From NCBI RefSeq assembly GCF_900111235.1, contig NZ_FOJI01000003.1:186001-250000 (forward strand): a DNA stretch of 64,000 nucleotides. Reading direction: 5' to 3'. The notes under the pieces are model-generated. The model was not told the origin of the DNA and did not search any database. It was given only the letters and a program-made list of their open reading frames with translations. Source of the stretch: [Clostridium] fimetarium. Lineage in GTDB: Bacteria; Bacillota; Clostridia; Lachnospirales; Lachnospiraceae. Position numbers and translations under genes: made by a program. This document shows, piece by piece, positions 32,846 to 43,505 of the stretch (the stretch's first letter is position 1; every line of letters starts with the position of its first letter).

Positions 32846-35296
32846 TTAATATAAATGACACAAAAATCTGTACTTTATTTTTTTAAATCTATCCAGGTTT
32901 TCATATGTATCTTTACGAATAGTTACAGCTGATTCAATTACTTTGTTTAACTCCTCTATGGTTATATCATCCTGAGCAAATCTAACTTTTAAAGCAGCTA
33001 AAATAATAATGTCAATTCCATCCTTCCTCATATATTCATATTTAGATTTTACCTTTGCATAATAATCAACATATGACATTGAGTCCGTTCTATATATTTT
33101 AAGAAATACGCTTATTCTTTCAATATAACTATAAATCATAATTATTTGTAGATCAAAGTCTTGATTATTCATAACTGTCAACATTTTATCTCTCTTATTT
33201 TCTTTTAGTTTTGCCGGTATAAAGAACATAATTCCGACAACAGCTAACGAAATTGTGCAAATAAGTATATCTTTCAATAAGGCTACAAAAATATTAATCA
33301 CATTAATGTGATTAGAATTATCGATGACCATTAAATCTTGCGAGGTGCTATCTGAGTCATCTTGCATCTGCGCAGCTCCAGCAATATAATCGAGGTTATT
33401 CGTATCCGTTTCTTGCGTAAATGTGCCATTTAAGGTTTGACCATTATTAAGGACTTCGCTTTTACCAGGTGTAACTTCAATCGGAACCCAACCAAAACCC
33501 TCCTCATATATTTCTACCCATGCGTGTGCATCGCTATCCTTTACTGCTATCTTATGTGCGGTATAGTTTTGAATCATATTAAAAGCCAAACTGCTCCTTT
33601 TAGATGTTACATCCTCTGTACTAATGATATTATCTTGACTAACATCTATCGCATATCCCTCAACATATCTTGTGGGAATTCCAGCTGCCCTAAAAAGGAC
33701 TGTTGCTGCCGTTGCAAAATAGGTACAATAACCTTGTTTTTTTTCATATAAAAAATAATCCAAAAAGTCTTTACCTGATGGTACCGCACCAGGTTCTAAT
33801 GTGTATGTATAATTTTGAGCCAGATAATCTTTGATAGACGCAATAACCTCATATTTTTCTTTTTCATTATAAAACAGAGAATTTTTTGTAGCTTTTTCTA
33901 GCTCTTGCTTATATTTTGTATCCACTTCTAAATAAGTTGAATATACAAATTTTCTGTAGGATTTTTCCAATTTCGTATATGTGCTCATATTTCTGTTCGC
34001 ACCACTATAATTCTCTACTAAATTCTTATATTTTTCATAATCAGGATTCATTATATTATAGCCAGTTGATGAAATGTATTGGTTTTTATTATTGATTGGA
34101 TATCCATCTAACGAAGACTTTTTATTTGCAAAATACATACTTCCATAAGGAAGATAATAGAATTTACCGCTTACTGACACATATGTAACCTCAAACGCTC
34201 TTCTGTAGACACTATTAAGATAACTTTCCGTATCGTCTTTTATGGTTGTAATCAATTCTTGGTCATTATCAATTATTTTCATCAATTCTGACGTCTGATT
34301 ATATAAATTAAAGGATATAGTACCCAGTTCATTAAATAAAGATGAATAGTTCTGTTCACTTTTTTGTGAAGGATCTGTCCACTTATTATCAGAATAATGT
34401 GCTCCAACAAAACTTCTCAAATATACTTTTCCTATATCCCCCGTTTTTAATGTAAGCATAATTTTATTCGCATAAATAACCTTGTCATATTTTCCCAGTT
34501 GTCCACCATTAACTCCGCCGGTAGCAACATCGTTTGAATTTAAAATCGAAAGATTATCAGACGTATTTTCTATTTTCATTTTAAGGGATTCAAATAACTC
34601 GATTCTTCTATAATTGCCCTCTGGTAATACGACAGATATGATAGCAAATAATACAAATACCAAAACAGCTACTGCACTCGCCATTTCTATGGAGCAATTA
34701 TTAAATCTTATCTTATCTTCAGACATGGCCGCCATTGCTGCCATACACATCCCGATACATACCAGTGGAAATATTGATGGTACTAATCCAAACGCTAAGC
34801 CAAAACATACTATTGGCAAAGAACATATTGCAACAAATATCATTTTGTTTTTTACAATAATGAAATATGCCATTATTATTATAACAATGGCTGATAGTAT
34901 TAAAACAAACAATTCCGGACTTACAGCGGTTACTTCACTACTGCTTAAATTCATCTTGCTAAGCATTGAATTCATACTCATTGTAAGCATACTTTTAAAT
35001 GCAAAACAAAAAGCTAGCAAAACAACTGTGCTTACGCCTACTACTATCTTGTAACGTTTCACAAATTGAAATACAATAAATGAAACTATACATAGTAAAA
35101 ATATTTGTATTGAAATCATAATTGCATTCATCTTAAAATCATAACAAGATAAGAAACTTTTGATTGTTCCGTAAGCCCCTAAATACAATATTAAAAATTT
35201 GCATAGATATTTTAAATTACTGTCTTCAAAATGCCCCTCAATTTTGACATTTTCTAATGTAACGCCATGTATACCGGCACTTTCAGTATTTGTCAT
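32846..35296 (-). CDS. TgpA-like transglutaminase-domain membrane protein
   Basis: 816 residues. About six N-terminal membrane helices (residues ~28-230) are followed by an extracellular region with a transglutaminase core near 500-620: QGYCTYFATAATVLFRAAGIPTRYVEGY (Cys), SDAHAWVEIYEEGFGWVPIEVTPG (His, and Glu in the place of the usual Asp). A further helix (~690-712) and a C-terminal cytoplasmic domain complete it. TgpA proteins act at the cell envelope on unknown substrates. It is in a moxR-DUF58-tgpA operon, the standard three-gene arrangement. Confidence 0.9.
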   Translation of the reverse strand: MTNTESAGIHGVTLENVKIEGHFEDSNLKYLCKFLILYLGAYGTIKSFLSCYDFKMNAIMISIQIFLLCIVSFIVFQFVKRYKIVVGVSTVVLLAFCFAFKSMLTMSMNSMLSKMNLSSSEVTAVSPELFVLILSAIVIIIMAYFIIVKNKMIFVAICSLPIVCFGLAFGLVPSIFPLVCIGMCMAAMAAMSEDKIRFNNCSIEMASAVAVLVFVLFAIISVVLPEGNYRRIELFESLKMKIENTSDNLSILNSNDVATGGVNGGQLGKYDKVIYANKIMLTLKTGDIGKVYLRSFVGAHYSDNKWTDPSQKSEQNYSSLFNELGTISFNLYNQTSELMKIIDNDQELITTIKDDTESYLNSVYRRAFEVTYVSVSGKFYYLPYGSMYFANKKSSLDGYPINNKNQYISSTGYNIMNPDYEKYKNLVENYSGANRNMSTYTKLEKSYRKFVYSTYLEVDTKYKQELEKATKNSLFYNEKEKYEVIASIKDYLAQNYTYTLEPGAVPSGKDFLDYFLYEKKQGYCTYFATAATVLFRAAGIPTRYVEGYAIDVSQDNIISTEDVTSKRSSLAFNMIQNYTAHKIAVKDSDAHAWVEIYEEGFGWVPIEVTPGKSEVLNNGQTLNGTFTQETDTNNLDYIAGAAQMQDDSDSTSQDLMVIDNSNHINVINIFVALLKDILICTISLAVVGIMFFIPAKLKENKRDKMLTVMNNQDFDLQIIMIYSYIERISVFLKIYRTDSMSYVDYYAKVKSKYEYMRKDGIDIIILAALKVRFAQDDITIEELNKVIESAVTIRKDTYENLDRFKKIKYRFLCHLY

Positions 35297-35305
35297 TTTG
35301 CACCC

Positions 35306-36487
35306 CTAAATTAATATCGTATTTAAGCACTGCTTAATATCATTTCTATCCACATTAAGAAGCATCGCTCCTTTAATTTCTAAAGACTCACATTCCCGCG
35401 TTCCATCTTCTATATTATATATAAAAAAATTAGTATCCTTTCTTTCATCTAAAAACTCCATTAGGTCATCGCCTATATGCGAGGTGACATAATAGACTCT
35501 TTGTATATCAGGCATATCTGCTATCTGAAACTCATTTAATGCATATGGTTTATCTGGATATGTTCCTTCCTCTATCAGCGTATGAATTGCATCAATAAGC
35601 ATATCTTTTGATTCAATTTCTATGATTTTCAGCGCTTTTATTTGTTTACTATAAAACACTAATTTAAACGTTCTCTCCTTGATACACGCAAAATTTCCAA
35701 TCGCATATACTAGCTCATAAACGCCATCTAGATTCTTGCGTTGCTGTTCATTTTCGCCGTCACTCAATTCCACTAATATTACATTTAATTTATGAATAGG
35801 CATGCTAAATTCCTTAACAATAAGGTTATCCTGTTTCGCACTTAATTTCCAGTGGATCCTGCTGACATTGTCACCATCTTTGTATTCCCTAATATCAAAT
35901 ATTTCTGATGAGTCACTACCTGATGTTTTCTTTGAAAAATACTGAGAATCCAAGATACTGTTATCCGGTGTGTGCAATGTATAATAATCAGGTTCGACAA
36001 GTTTTGGCATCACGATAATATGATTGTAATCATTACATTGAATTGCACACTTAAATATTTTTAGTGGATCATAAATATAGGCGTTTTTGATTCCTATGCT
36101 CAAATCACCACAATAATTCAACTTCATATTTCCACTGACTCTTGTTTTTTCAAACCCTTTTGCATTTATAACAAACTGCTTATACATTGATTCATTGCAG
36201 TTGTTATACTTATATTCAACCATAACCGTAATATTCGGTGCTGGAAAGAATGATATATTATTTACGATAATTTCGAATTTGATTTTATCTCCACGATCTA
36301 CTGTCTGGTCTTCCATTTTGGTATGTACTGATATCAGTTTACTCGTAACAAAAATATATATATATAAAGTGAGTGGCAACAAAATCATTATCAACAGCAC
36401 GATATATGGTGAATACTCAACATACATTATGTTAATTAATATTATGGCAAGCATTGAAATTAAGTAGACTATTTTTCGTGTAAGCAT
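35306..36487 (-). CDS. DUF58-domain protein
   Basis: 393 residues. Two N-terminal membrane helices (~7-50) and a beta-rich region (KFEIIVNNISFFPAPNITVMVEY) precede the DUF58 motif DIREYKDGDNVSRIHWKLSAKQDNLIVKEF (quoted across its length; key residues R-x-Y-x-x-G-D and H-W-K-x-S-A). The C-terminal half is vWA-like, consistent with partnership with MoxR ATPases. It lies 9 bp from the TgpA gene and 17 bp from moxR. Confidence 0.9.
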   Translation of the reverse strand: MLTRKIVYLISMLAIILINIMYVEYSPYIVLLIMILLPLTLYIYIFVTSKLISVHTKMEDQTVDRGDKIKFEIIVNNISFFPAPNITVMVEYKYNNCNESMYKQFVINAKGFEKTRVSGNMKLNYCGDLSIGIKNAYIYDPLKIFKCAIQCNDYNHIIVMPKLVEPDYYTLHTPDNSILDSQYFSKKTSGSDSSEIFDIREYKDGDNVSRIHWKLSAKQDNLIVKEFSMPIHKLNVILVELSDGENEQQRKNLDGVYELVYAIGNFACIKERTFKLVFYSKQIKALKIIEIESKDMLIDAIHTLIEEGTYPDKPYALNEFQIADMPDIQRVYYVTSHIGDDLMEFLDERKDTNFFIYNIEDGTRECESLEIKGAMLLNVDRNDIKQCLNTILI

Positions 36488-36504
36488 ATTCTTCCCCCAT
36501 AACT

Positions 36505-37452
36505 CTACTTAATATATGGAACTACTACAGTATCTGCGATTTTTTGAATTACTTGTGCCTCAGATACCTTATTTACTTTTGACTTTGCATTTAAAACAAT
36601 TCTATGTTCCGTTGTTTCTGGAAGGACTTTTTTAACATCTGAAGCAATTACATAATCCCTTCCACTCATAAATGCATATGCCTTTGCCATTCGTGCAATC
36701 GCAATACTGCCTCTAGGACTAATTCCAAGCTGAACAGTTGATTCTGTTCTCGACATTTCTGAAATTTTTGCAATATACATGCAAACTGACTTTTCCATAT
36801 ATACTTTTTCAATCATTTCCCGTAATGTTAAAAGTTCTTCTTTCGTTATCACTTCTTTAATTAAAATACTATGACTATTCTTTTTCCCTTGTATTATTTT
36901 CACTTCATCTTCACGGCTCGGATATCCCATTCCCACTTTAATCATAAACCTATCAAGCTGAGATTCCGGAAGATTTTGTGTGCCAATTGAACCGGCTGGA
37001 TTCTGCGTTGCAATTACAACAAATGGTTTAGGAACTTCTCTCGTTACGCTATCTACTGTAACTCTTCCCTCTTCCATTACTTCAAGTAATGCTGATTGTG
37101 TCTTTGGTGAAGTTCTGTTAATTTCATCTGCTAGAAACAGATTGCACATGACAGCCCCCTGTCTATATTCAAAATCACCTGTATTTTTGTTGTAAAGTGA
37201 AAACCCAGTAATGTCTGATGGAAGTACGTCAGGCGTAAACTGAATTCTCTTTTCTTGCAATCCCATTGCTGTTGCAAATGCAGCTGCCATTGTTGTTTTA
37301 CCAACCCCTGGTATATCATCAATTAATATATGACCTCCTGCAATAATAGCCATTAAAACCTTTCTAATAACTTCATCTTTACCAAAAATTACTTTATTGA
37401 CCTCAGCACATATATTTTCAATTTTTTTATTAAATAGCTCCATATTTTCCAT
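36505..37452 (-). CDS. MoxR-family AAA+ ATPase
   Basis: 315 residues. AAA_3 module: Walker A DDIPGVGKTTMA, Walker B NLFLADEINRTSPKTQSALLEVM, sensor 1 VIATQNPAGSIGTQNLPESQLDRFM and lid domain with GISPRGSIA. MoxR ATPases act as chaperones with vWA/DUF58 partners, which are encoded next. GGGGGAG lies before ATG 37452. It is the first gene of the operon with DUF58 and TgpA. Confidence 0.94.
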   Translation of the reverse strand: MENMELFNKKIENICAEVNKVIFGKDEVIRKVLMAIIAGGHILIDDIPGVGKTTMAAAFATAMGLQEKRIQFTPDVLPSDITGFSLYNKNTGDFEYRQGAVMCNLFLADEINRTSPKTQSALLEVMEEGRVTVDSVTREVPKPFVVIATQNPAGSIGTQNLPESQLDRFMIKVGMGYPSREDEVKIIQGKKNSHSILIKEVITKEELLTLREMIEKVYMEKSVCMYIAKISEMSRTESTVQLGISPRGSIAIARMAKAYAFMSGRDYVIASDVKKVLPETTEHRIVLNAKSKVNKVSEAQVIQKIADTVVVPYIK

Positions 37453-37545
37453 AAAAGTCTCCCCCTTTTTATATTAAAACGTTTTAGTAAATATTACCAT
37501 AAAATAACTTTCTTTGATATATTTTTATAAATATTTAACAATGTT

Positions 37546-38901
37546 TCATAACCTTTTATATACAATATAGTACATTGTTGAAAAACAAGCGATTCCTCCA
37601 ATAAAGTTTGATATTGGCTCCGCCAAAAATATGCCATTTACTCCGAATCCAACTTGTGGAAGAATATAAATGAGTGGTATTACAATAATCCCTTTTCTAA
37701 GTATTGAGAAAAACACTGCCTGCTTTGATTTTCCTAAAGCTGTAAATGTCGATTGACCTATAAACTGAAACGCCATCATAAAAAACCCAAAGAAATATAT
37801 ATTCATTGCTGGTACCCCAACTCTAATCAATTCTAGATCACGGTTGAATATCATTATAAATTGTTTTGTAAACACAAGCATGGTAACCCAGGCGACCGCT
37901 GTAAATACAAGCAAAGCGATAGCCATATATTTTATAGCTAATTTCACTCTGTCGTTTCTTTTTGCGCCATAATTGAAGCTTATGATAGGCTGAGCACTTC
38001 CGGTAATTCCTTGAATGGGCATCATAACAATTTCTCTTATTGAGTTTATTACAGTCATCGCTCCAATATATATATCACCACCATAGGTTTGAAGATTTGC
38101 ATTACAAACCATCTGCACCGCACTGTTCGTAATAGACATCGTAAATCCTGACAATCCAAGACCCATTATTCCCATTATTCGCTTCATTTTTAATTTTAAT
38201 TTTGACCGCTTAATTTTTACAATTGTTCTCTTTCCAAATAAAAATTTCAAAGTCCAGATACTCGCAATCATCTGAGATATTATCGTTGCAAGTGCCGCAC
38301 CTTCCACTCCCATATTTGCACCAAATATTAATATAGGATCTAAAATTATATTAACAACTGCACCGATAGCGACTGTCATCATACCCATTTTTGCAAATCC
38401 TTGCGCATTAATAAAGCTATTCAATCCAAGACTCAATGTAACAAATATAGTTCCTATTAAATAAATAGAAATATATGAATTCGCATAGCCAAATGTAGCA
38501 TCACTTGCCCCTAAAAGATAAAGCATTGGTTTTTTCACGATAAACCCGACGATGCTAAGTAATATACCAAATATGATTAGCAATACGAAGGAATTTCCAA
38601 GTATAGACTCTGCTTCATCATCATTACCTGCACCCCTCTGAATTGAAAATAACGGGGCTCCGCCCATACCAATTAAATTAGCAAAAGCAATTGCGATTGT
38701 ACATATTGGTAAACAAATTCCAAGTCCTGTCATCGCCAACGTAGCATTCTCGGGTAGCATACCAATATAAATTCTATCTACAATATTATATAAAACATTA
38801 ACGAGTTGTGCTAACGTCATGGGACCTGCAAGACGAAGCATATGCGCTAAAATATTTCCCTTTGAGAAATCATTTATTTCTTTGTAATCAATTTCATTCA
38901 T
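37546..38901 (-). CDS. MATE-family efflux transporter
   Basis: 451 residues with 12 hydrophobic segments in two six-helix halves, each starting with the family pattern (GNILAHMLRLAGPMTLAQLVNVLYNIVDRIYIG; IMGIMGLGLSGFTMSITNSAVQMVCN). It exports cationic compounds using Na+ or H+ gradients. The ATG at 38901 follows TGGAG and is chosen over 38913. It lies downstream of palindromic element copy 5. Confidence 0.92.
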   Translation of the reverse strand: MNEIDYKEINDFSKGNILAHMLRLAGPMTLAQLVNVLYNIVDRIYIGMLPENATLAMTGLGICLPICTIAIAFANLIGMGGAPLFSIQRGAGNDDEAESILGNSFVLLIIFGILLSIVGFIVKKPMLYLLGASDATFGYANSYISIYLIGTIFVTLSLGLNSFINAQGFAKMGMMTVAIGAVVNIILDPILIFGANMGVEGAALATIISQMIASIWTLKFLFGKRTIVKIKRSKLKLKMKRIMGIMGLGLSGFTMSITNSAVQMVCNANLQTYGGDIYIGAMTVINSIREIVMMPIQGITGSAQPIISFNYGAKRNDRVKLAIKYMAIALLVFTAVAWVTMLVFTKQFIMIFNRDLELIRVGVPAMNIYFFGFFMMAFQFIGQSTFTALGKSKQAVFFSILRKGIIVIPLIYILPQVGFGVNGIFLAEPISNFIGGIACFSTMYYIVYKRL

Positions 38902-38940
38902 GTTTAACTCCATTTTTTTTTATGATGGGATAGGGGTTGA

Positions 38941-39120
38941 AAGAATATTAATTTATAAGTATGCATTTTGCCGCCTTTCCTTCAAGCAGTATGTTTTTTA
39001 CAAGCCTCAGGGATGATAAAAAGACTCGCTTACGCTCATTTTTTATCTGAGTCTTGACAAAACATAGGCACTGCTTTCAGCCGGTCTTGGCAAAATGCAT
39101 ACTTATAAATTAATATTCTT
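38941..39120 (-). repeat. GACCGGCTG palindromic element, copy 5 (inverted orientation)
   Basis: Outer arms AAGAATATTAATTTATAAGT / ACTTATAAATTAATATTCTT are perfect over 30 bp or more. The core reads on the minus strand: AAGACCGGCTGAAAGCAGTG...ACTGCTTGAAGGAAAGGC. The apex is TGAGCGTAAGCGAG instead of CGAACGAAGTGAG. It is the only copy in this orientation and differs at the end dinucleotides (AAGAAT rather than GTGAAT). Confidence 0.85.
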
Positions 39121-39159
39121 GGGTTACGTATAGATAAAAAACTAAGATCGTTAAGGGAC

Positions 39160-39380
39160 TTAAGTGCATTGGTATATTCTTTAAAGAATCAAATTAAGGC
39201 GGCGTTTAAGGACTATGTATATATGTCATAAAATTGAATTGAACAGGCGGTTTACAGACATTATACTTATAAAAATGGATTGAGTAGGCGTTTATTGGCA
39301 TTAATTTATAGTATAAACTTGGATTGAACACGATCTTACTTACATTTATACATTATTGTATTAGATTAATCAAGTTCTTA
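39160..39380. repeat. Degenerate tandem repeats of ~40-55 bp
   Basis: Three to four diverged units sharing AAANTTGNATTGA-(A/G)CAGGCG-(G)TTTANNGNCATTA, e.g. at 39229 (TTGAATTGAACAGGCGGTTTAC), 39274 (TGGATTGAGTAGGCGTTTATTGG) and 39318 (TTGGATTGAACACGATCTTAC). No ORF spans them. They fill the gap between element copy 5 and the groEL terminator. Confidence 0.55.
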
Positions 39381-39396
39381 TGAGGGAGATACATGT

Positions 39397-39447
39397 CAAA
39401 AACCGATGAATTAGTTAATTAAAAATTAACTAATTCATCGGTTTTTG
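39397..39447 (-). terminator. groESL terminator
   Basis: Long perfect stem CAAAAACCGATGAATTAGTT / AACTAATTCATCGGTTTTTG, 36 nt past the groEL stop, symmetric with T5 on both sides, so it could work in both directions. Confidence 0.9.
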
Positions 39448-39482
39448 TATGATTAAAATTGGGTCTTACGGTTTTAAATTGA

Positions 39483-41147
<1,665 letters not shown>

Positions 41148-41161
41148 TTAATTCACAGAAA

Positions 41162-41446
41162 CTACTCTATAACTGCTAATATATCGCTTTGTTTTACAAT
41201 GATAAATTCTTCATTCTCGACATCGACTTCAGTTCCAGCATATTTTGAATAAATAACCTTATCTCCTGCTTTCACCTGCATCTGTACTTCTTTTCCATCT
41301 ATCATGCCGCCAGGCCCTACTGCTACGACTTCTGCCTGCTGTGGTTTTTCTTTTGCCTGACCTGGTAATACAATACCAGATTTTGTTGTTTCTTCAGCAA
41401 TTAACTGTTTAATTACTACTCTGTCTCCCAATGGTACTAATTTCAT
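41162..41446 (-). CDS. groES: Co-chaperonin GroES
   Basis: 94 residues: MKLVPLGDRVVIKQL...SGIVLPGQAKEKPQQAEVVAVGPG...DKVIYSKYAGTEV, all standard GroES features including the mobile loop. The frame opens at a TTG (41464), but ATG 41446 follows AAGGAGG and gives the canonical N-terminus. First gene of the heat-shock operon. Confidence 0.97.
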   Translation of the reverse strand: MKLVPLGDRVVIKQLIAEETTKSGIVLPGQAKEKPQQAEVVAVGPGGMIDGKEVQMQVKAGDKVIYSKYAGTEVDVENEEFIIVKQSDILAVIE

Positions 41447-41479
41447 TATTATTTCCTCCTTCAACTTCGAGTTAATTTG

Positions 41480-41506
41480 TTAGCACTCCTTTTTATCGAG
41501 TGCTAA
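41480..41506 (-). promoter_or_regulatory. CIRCE operator (HrcA binding site)
   Basis: Perfect TTAGCACTC-N9-GAGTGCTAA inverted repeat, 34 bp upstream of groES and just downstream of the predicted transcription start. It is the established HrcA repressor site, and also an mRNA hairpin. Confidence 0.98.
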
Positions 41507-41518
41507 TTTATAGTTTCT

Positions 41519-41547
41519 ATCTTATTAAATTTAAAATTTTTATGCAA
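41519..41547 (-). promoter_or_regulatory. Sigma-A promoter of groESL
   Basis: Minus-strand TTGCAT (41542-41547), 17 bp, TAAGAT (41519-41524), placing the start about 5 nt before CIRCE, the usual arrangement for HrcA repression. Confidence 0.7.
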
Positions 41548-41802
41548 ATGTTTTAATATTGTAAAATCACTATTTTTTCTTCCACATCCTCTCATTTACT
41601 TATATTATCTCTCATTTTCTTTGTTTTTCTATATTTCCACTTAAATCCCCTAAAACCTCAATACATTCCTACGCAATTATCTTAATTTCTATATACTACT
41701 GTCCTTCTATTCATTCTATGTTCCTTCCAAGCTCATATGCTTCTATATTTCCAGGTTTCTATACGTCTAAGCTTCTAGTTTCTAACTTCTAGGTTTCTAA
41801 GC

Positions 41803-41858
41803 TTCTTGGCTTCTTGGCTTCTTGGCTTCTTGGCTTCTTGGCTTCTTGGCTTCTTGGC
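41803..41858. repeat. Octanucleotide tandem repeat TTCTTGGC x7
   Basis: Seven perfect 8-bp units flanked by decayed units (TTCTAGGT, TTCTAAGC before; TTCTTTGC after). It lies 100 bp from palindromic element copy 6 in the 41507-42191 gap, which otherwise has no gene. Confidence 0.95.
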
Positions 41859-41958
41859 TTCTTTGCTCCTATGTTCTTTGCTTCTATGCTCTTTACGCTT
41901 CTATATAAAGCAACCGGATATCAATTTAAGTCCAACCATTATCTCGACAAAGTAAACA

Positions 41959-42139
41959 GTGAATATAAATTTGTAATGATGCATTTCCCGCAGACCGTCT
42001 GAAAGCAGTGCTTATGTTATGTCAAGACTCAGATAAAAAATGAGCGTAAGCGAGTCTTTTTATCATCTCTGAGGCTTGTAAAGAACATACTGCTTGAAGG
42101 AAAGGCAAGGAAAATACATCATTACAAATTTATATTCAC
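41959..42139 (+). repeat. GACCGGCTG palindromic element, copy 6
   Basis: Arms GTGAATATAAATTTGTAATG... / ...CATTACAAATTTATATTCAC. The core GCAGACCGTCTGAAAGCAGTG pairs across to ACTGCTTGAAGGAAAGGCAAG; the GCAGTG/TACTGC change is compensatory relative to other copies. The apex TGAGCGTAAGCGAG is shared with copy 5. It sits between the groE promoter and the OGG gene. Confidence 0.87.
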
Positions 42140-42191
42140 TCACCACCTCCCCCTAATCCCCCCTTAATTCATATCCCGTTACTTCCCCATC

Positions 42192-43055
42192 TCACTTCCC
42201 CATCTTCATCTCTCTTCCATAATAGAACAAATACTGCTGCGCATAACCACCATATTTCCCAAATCTTTTTTTTGCAAATGCAGCGATCTCATCTTTTGAC
42301 ACTTCGCCTTCAAAATACATAAATTCCATAATTCTCTTAATCCATACATCAATTGGAAATGCTTCTCTTTTCTCTAACCCAAATAACATTACACAATTGC
42401 CGATTTTTTCTCCAACACCTTTAATCTGCTGTAAATTTTCAAGACACACATTCATGTTGGCCGCCTTTAGTATTGCCTCATCTATTGTCTTGTCGCACAC
42501 CTTACTGACTGCATCCATAATATACGGTGCCCTAAAACCTGTTTTACATTCTTTTAAATCTTCTAAAGAAATATCTGACATTCTTTCACAACTCGGAAAC
42601 CCAAAAAACTCTTCCTCTCCAATTTTCCCGAGATAATTCCCATATTTTCTAGAAATAGTTGCTACTATCTGCTTAATATGAGGTATCTGCTTGTTTTGAG
42701 ATATAATAAATGAAATTAATATCTCAAAAAATTCCTGATTAAGAATTCTTACACCCCACATAGTATCCATTGCCAGCTTCAACTTATTATCTTTTTTAAG
42801 TAGATACTTTTTGATCTCTGAATAGTTTCTATCCAAGTCAAAATAGTTTTTCCAAATGTTTTCATATTCCTCTTCAGTCGTATCATAGAATATAATAAAA
42901 TTGTTTTCTTGTTTGATATGTAACAGCTTACCAAAAGCCACAACACCATACTCATTTTCATCTATTTTCTTGAAATGAAAACACTGCCCACATTCTAACG
43001 TTTGCCCCACATCAAAATCCTCAACACTGTTTAACACATAATTACCTTTTTCCAT
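42192..43055 (-). CDS. 8-oxoguanine DNA glycosylase-like HhH-GPD protein (OGG family)
   Basis: About 287 residues. An OGG N-terminal domain (DFDVGQTLECGQCFHFKK) is followed by the HhH-GPD fold: FIISQNKQIPHIKQI, the hairpin-helix-hairpin with catalytic Lys QIKGVGEKIGNCVMLFG, and catalytic Asp in FPIDVWIKR. It removes oxidised purines in base excision repair. ATG 43055 with GGAG 5 nt upstream is preferred; the frame opens at 43070. Not to be confused with MutM, which has a different fold. Confidence 0.92.
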   Translation of the reverse strand: MEKGNYVLNSVEDFDVGQTLECGQCFHFKKIDENEYGVVAFGKLLHIKQENNFIIFYDTTEEEYENIWKNYFDLDRNYSEIKKYLLKKDNKLKLAMDTMWGVRILNQEFFEILISFIISQNKQIPHIKQIVATISRKYGNYLGKIGEEEFFGFPSCERMSDISLEDLKECKTGFRAPYIMDAVSKVCDKTIDEAILKAANMNVCLENLQQIKGVGEKIGNCVMLFGLEKREAFPIDVWIKRIMEFMYFEGEVSKDEIAAFAKKRFGKYGGYAQQYLFYYGREMKMGK

Positions 43056-43234
43056 ATTTTCTCCTATCAACTAGCTATGCAACATTTAAAGATATTCTAT
43101 CACAACCACATTAATTACTCCAATTTAACAAATACTGCTTCTATTTTCATATTTTTTATTGTTGAAACCTTTTAATTTTCTTGTAAATGTATTACAATAA
43201 GTATTAATATAAATTATGAAGGGTGGTTTATAAT

Positions 43235-43489
43235 ATGTCAAAGAGTAAATTAAGTAAAATAATAGCAAAAATAGCAATCATTGGAGCATCCGCAGGAGCT
43301 TTCTTTGCCATTTATGCAAAATATAGAAAAATTAGTAATGAATTAAATGCACAAGATGAATATGAAGAGGATTTTGATAATTTTGATTTTGATAAAATTG
43401 ATAAGGATACAACTTCAAGAGATTATGTTTCCATTAACATTAACGAGCGAAAATCATCGTCTGAAGCAACAACTGGCGAAACAAAGTAA
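43235..43489 (+). CDS. Small single-helix membrane protein
   Basis: 84 residues. MSKSKLSKIIAKI followed by one hydrophobic helix (IAIIGASAGAFFAIYAKY) and an acidic tail (DEYEEDFDNFDFDKIDKD), topology like YtxH-type proteins. The function is unknown. ATG 43235 has GAAGGGTGG 8 nt upstream. It lies 16 bp ahead of the transglutaminase lipoprotein gene, so they are probably co-transcribed. Confidence 0.65.
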   Translation: MSKSKLSKIIAKIAIIGASAGAFFAIYAKYRKISNELNAQDEYEEDFDNFDFDKIDKDTTSRDYVSININERKSSSEATTGETK

Positions 43490-43505
43490 TTAGGGAGAAC
43501 ACCAG

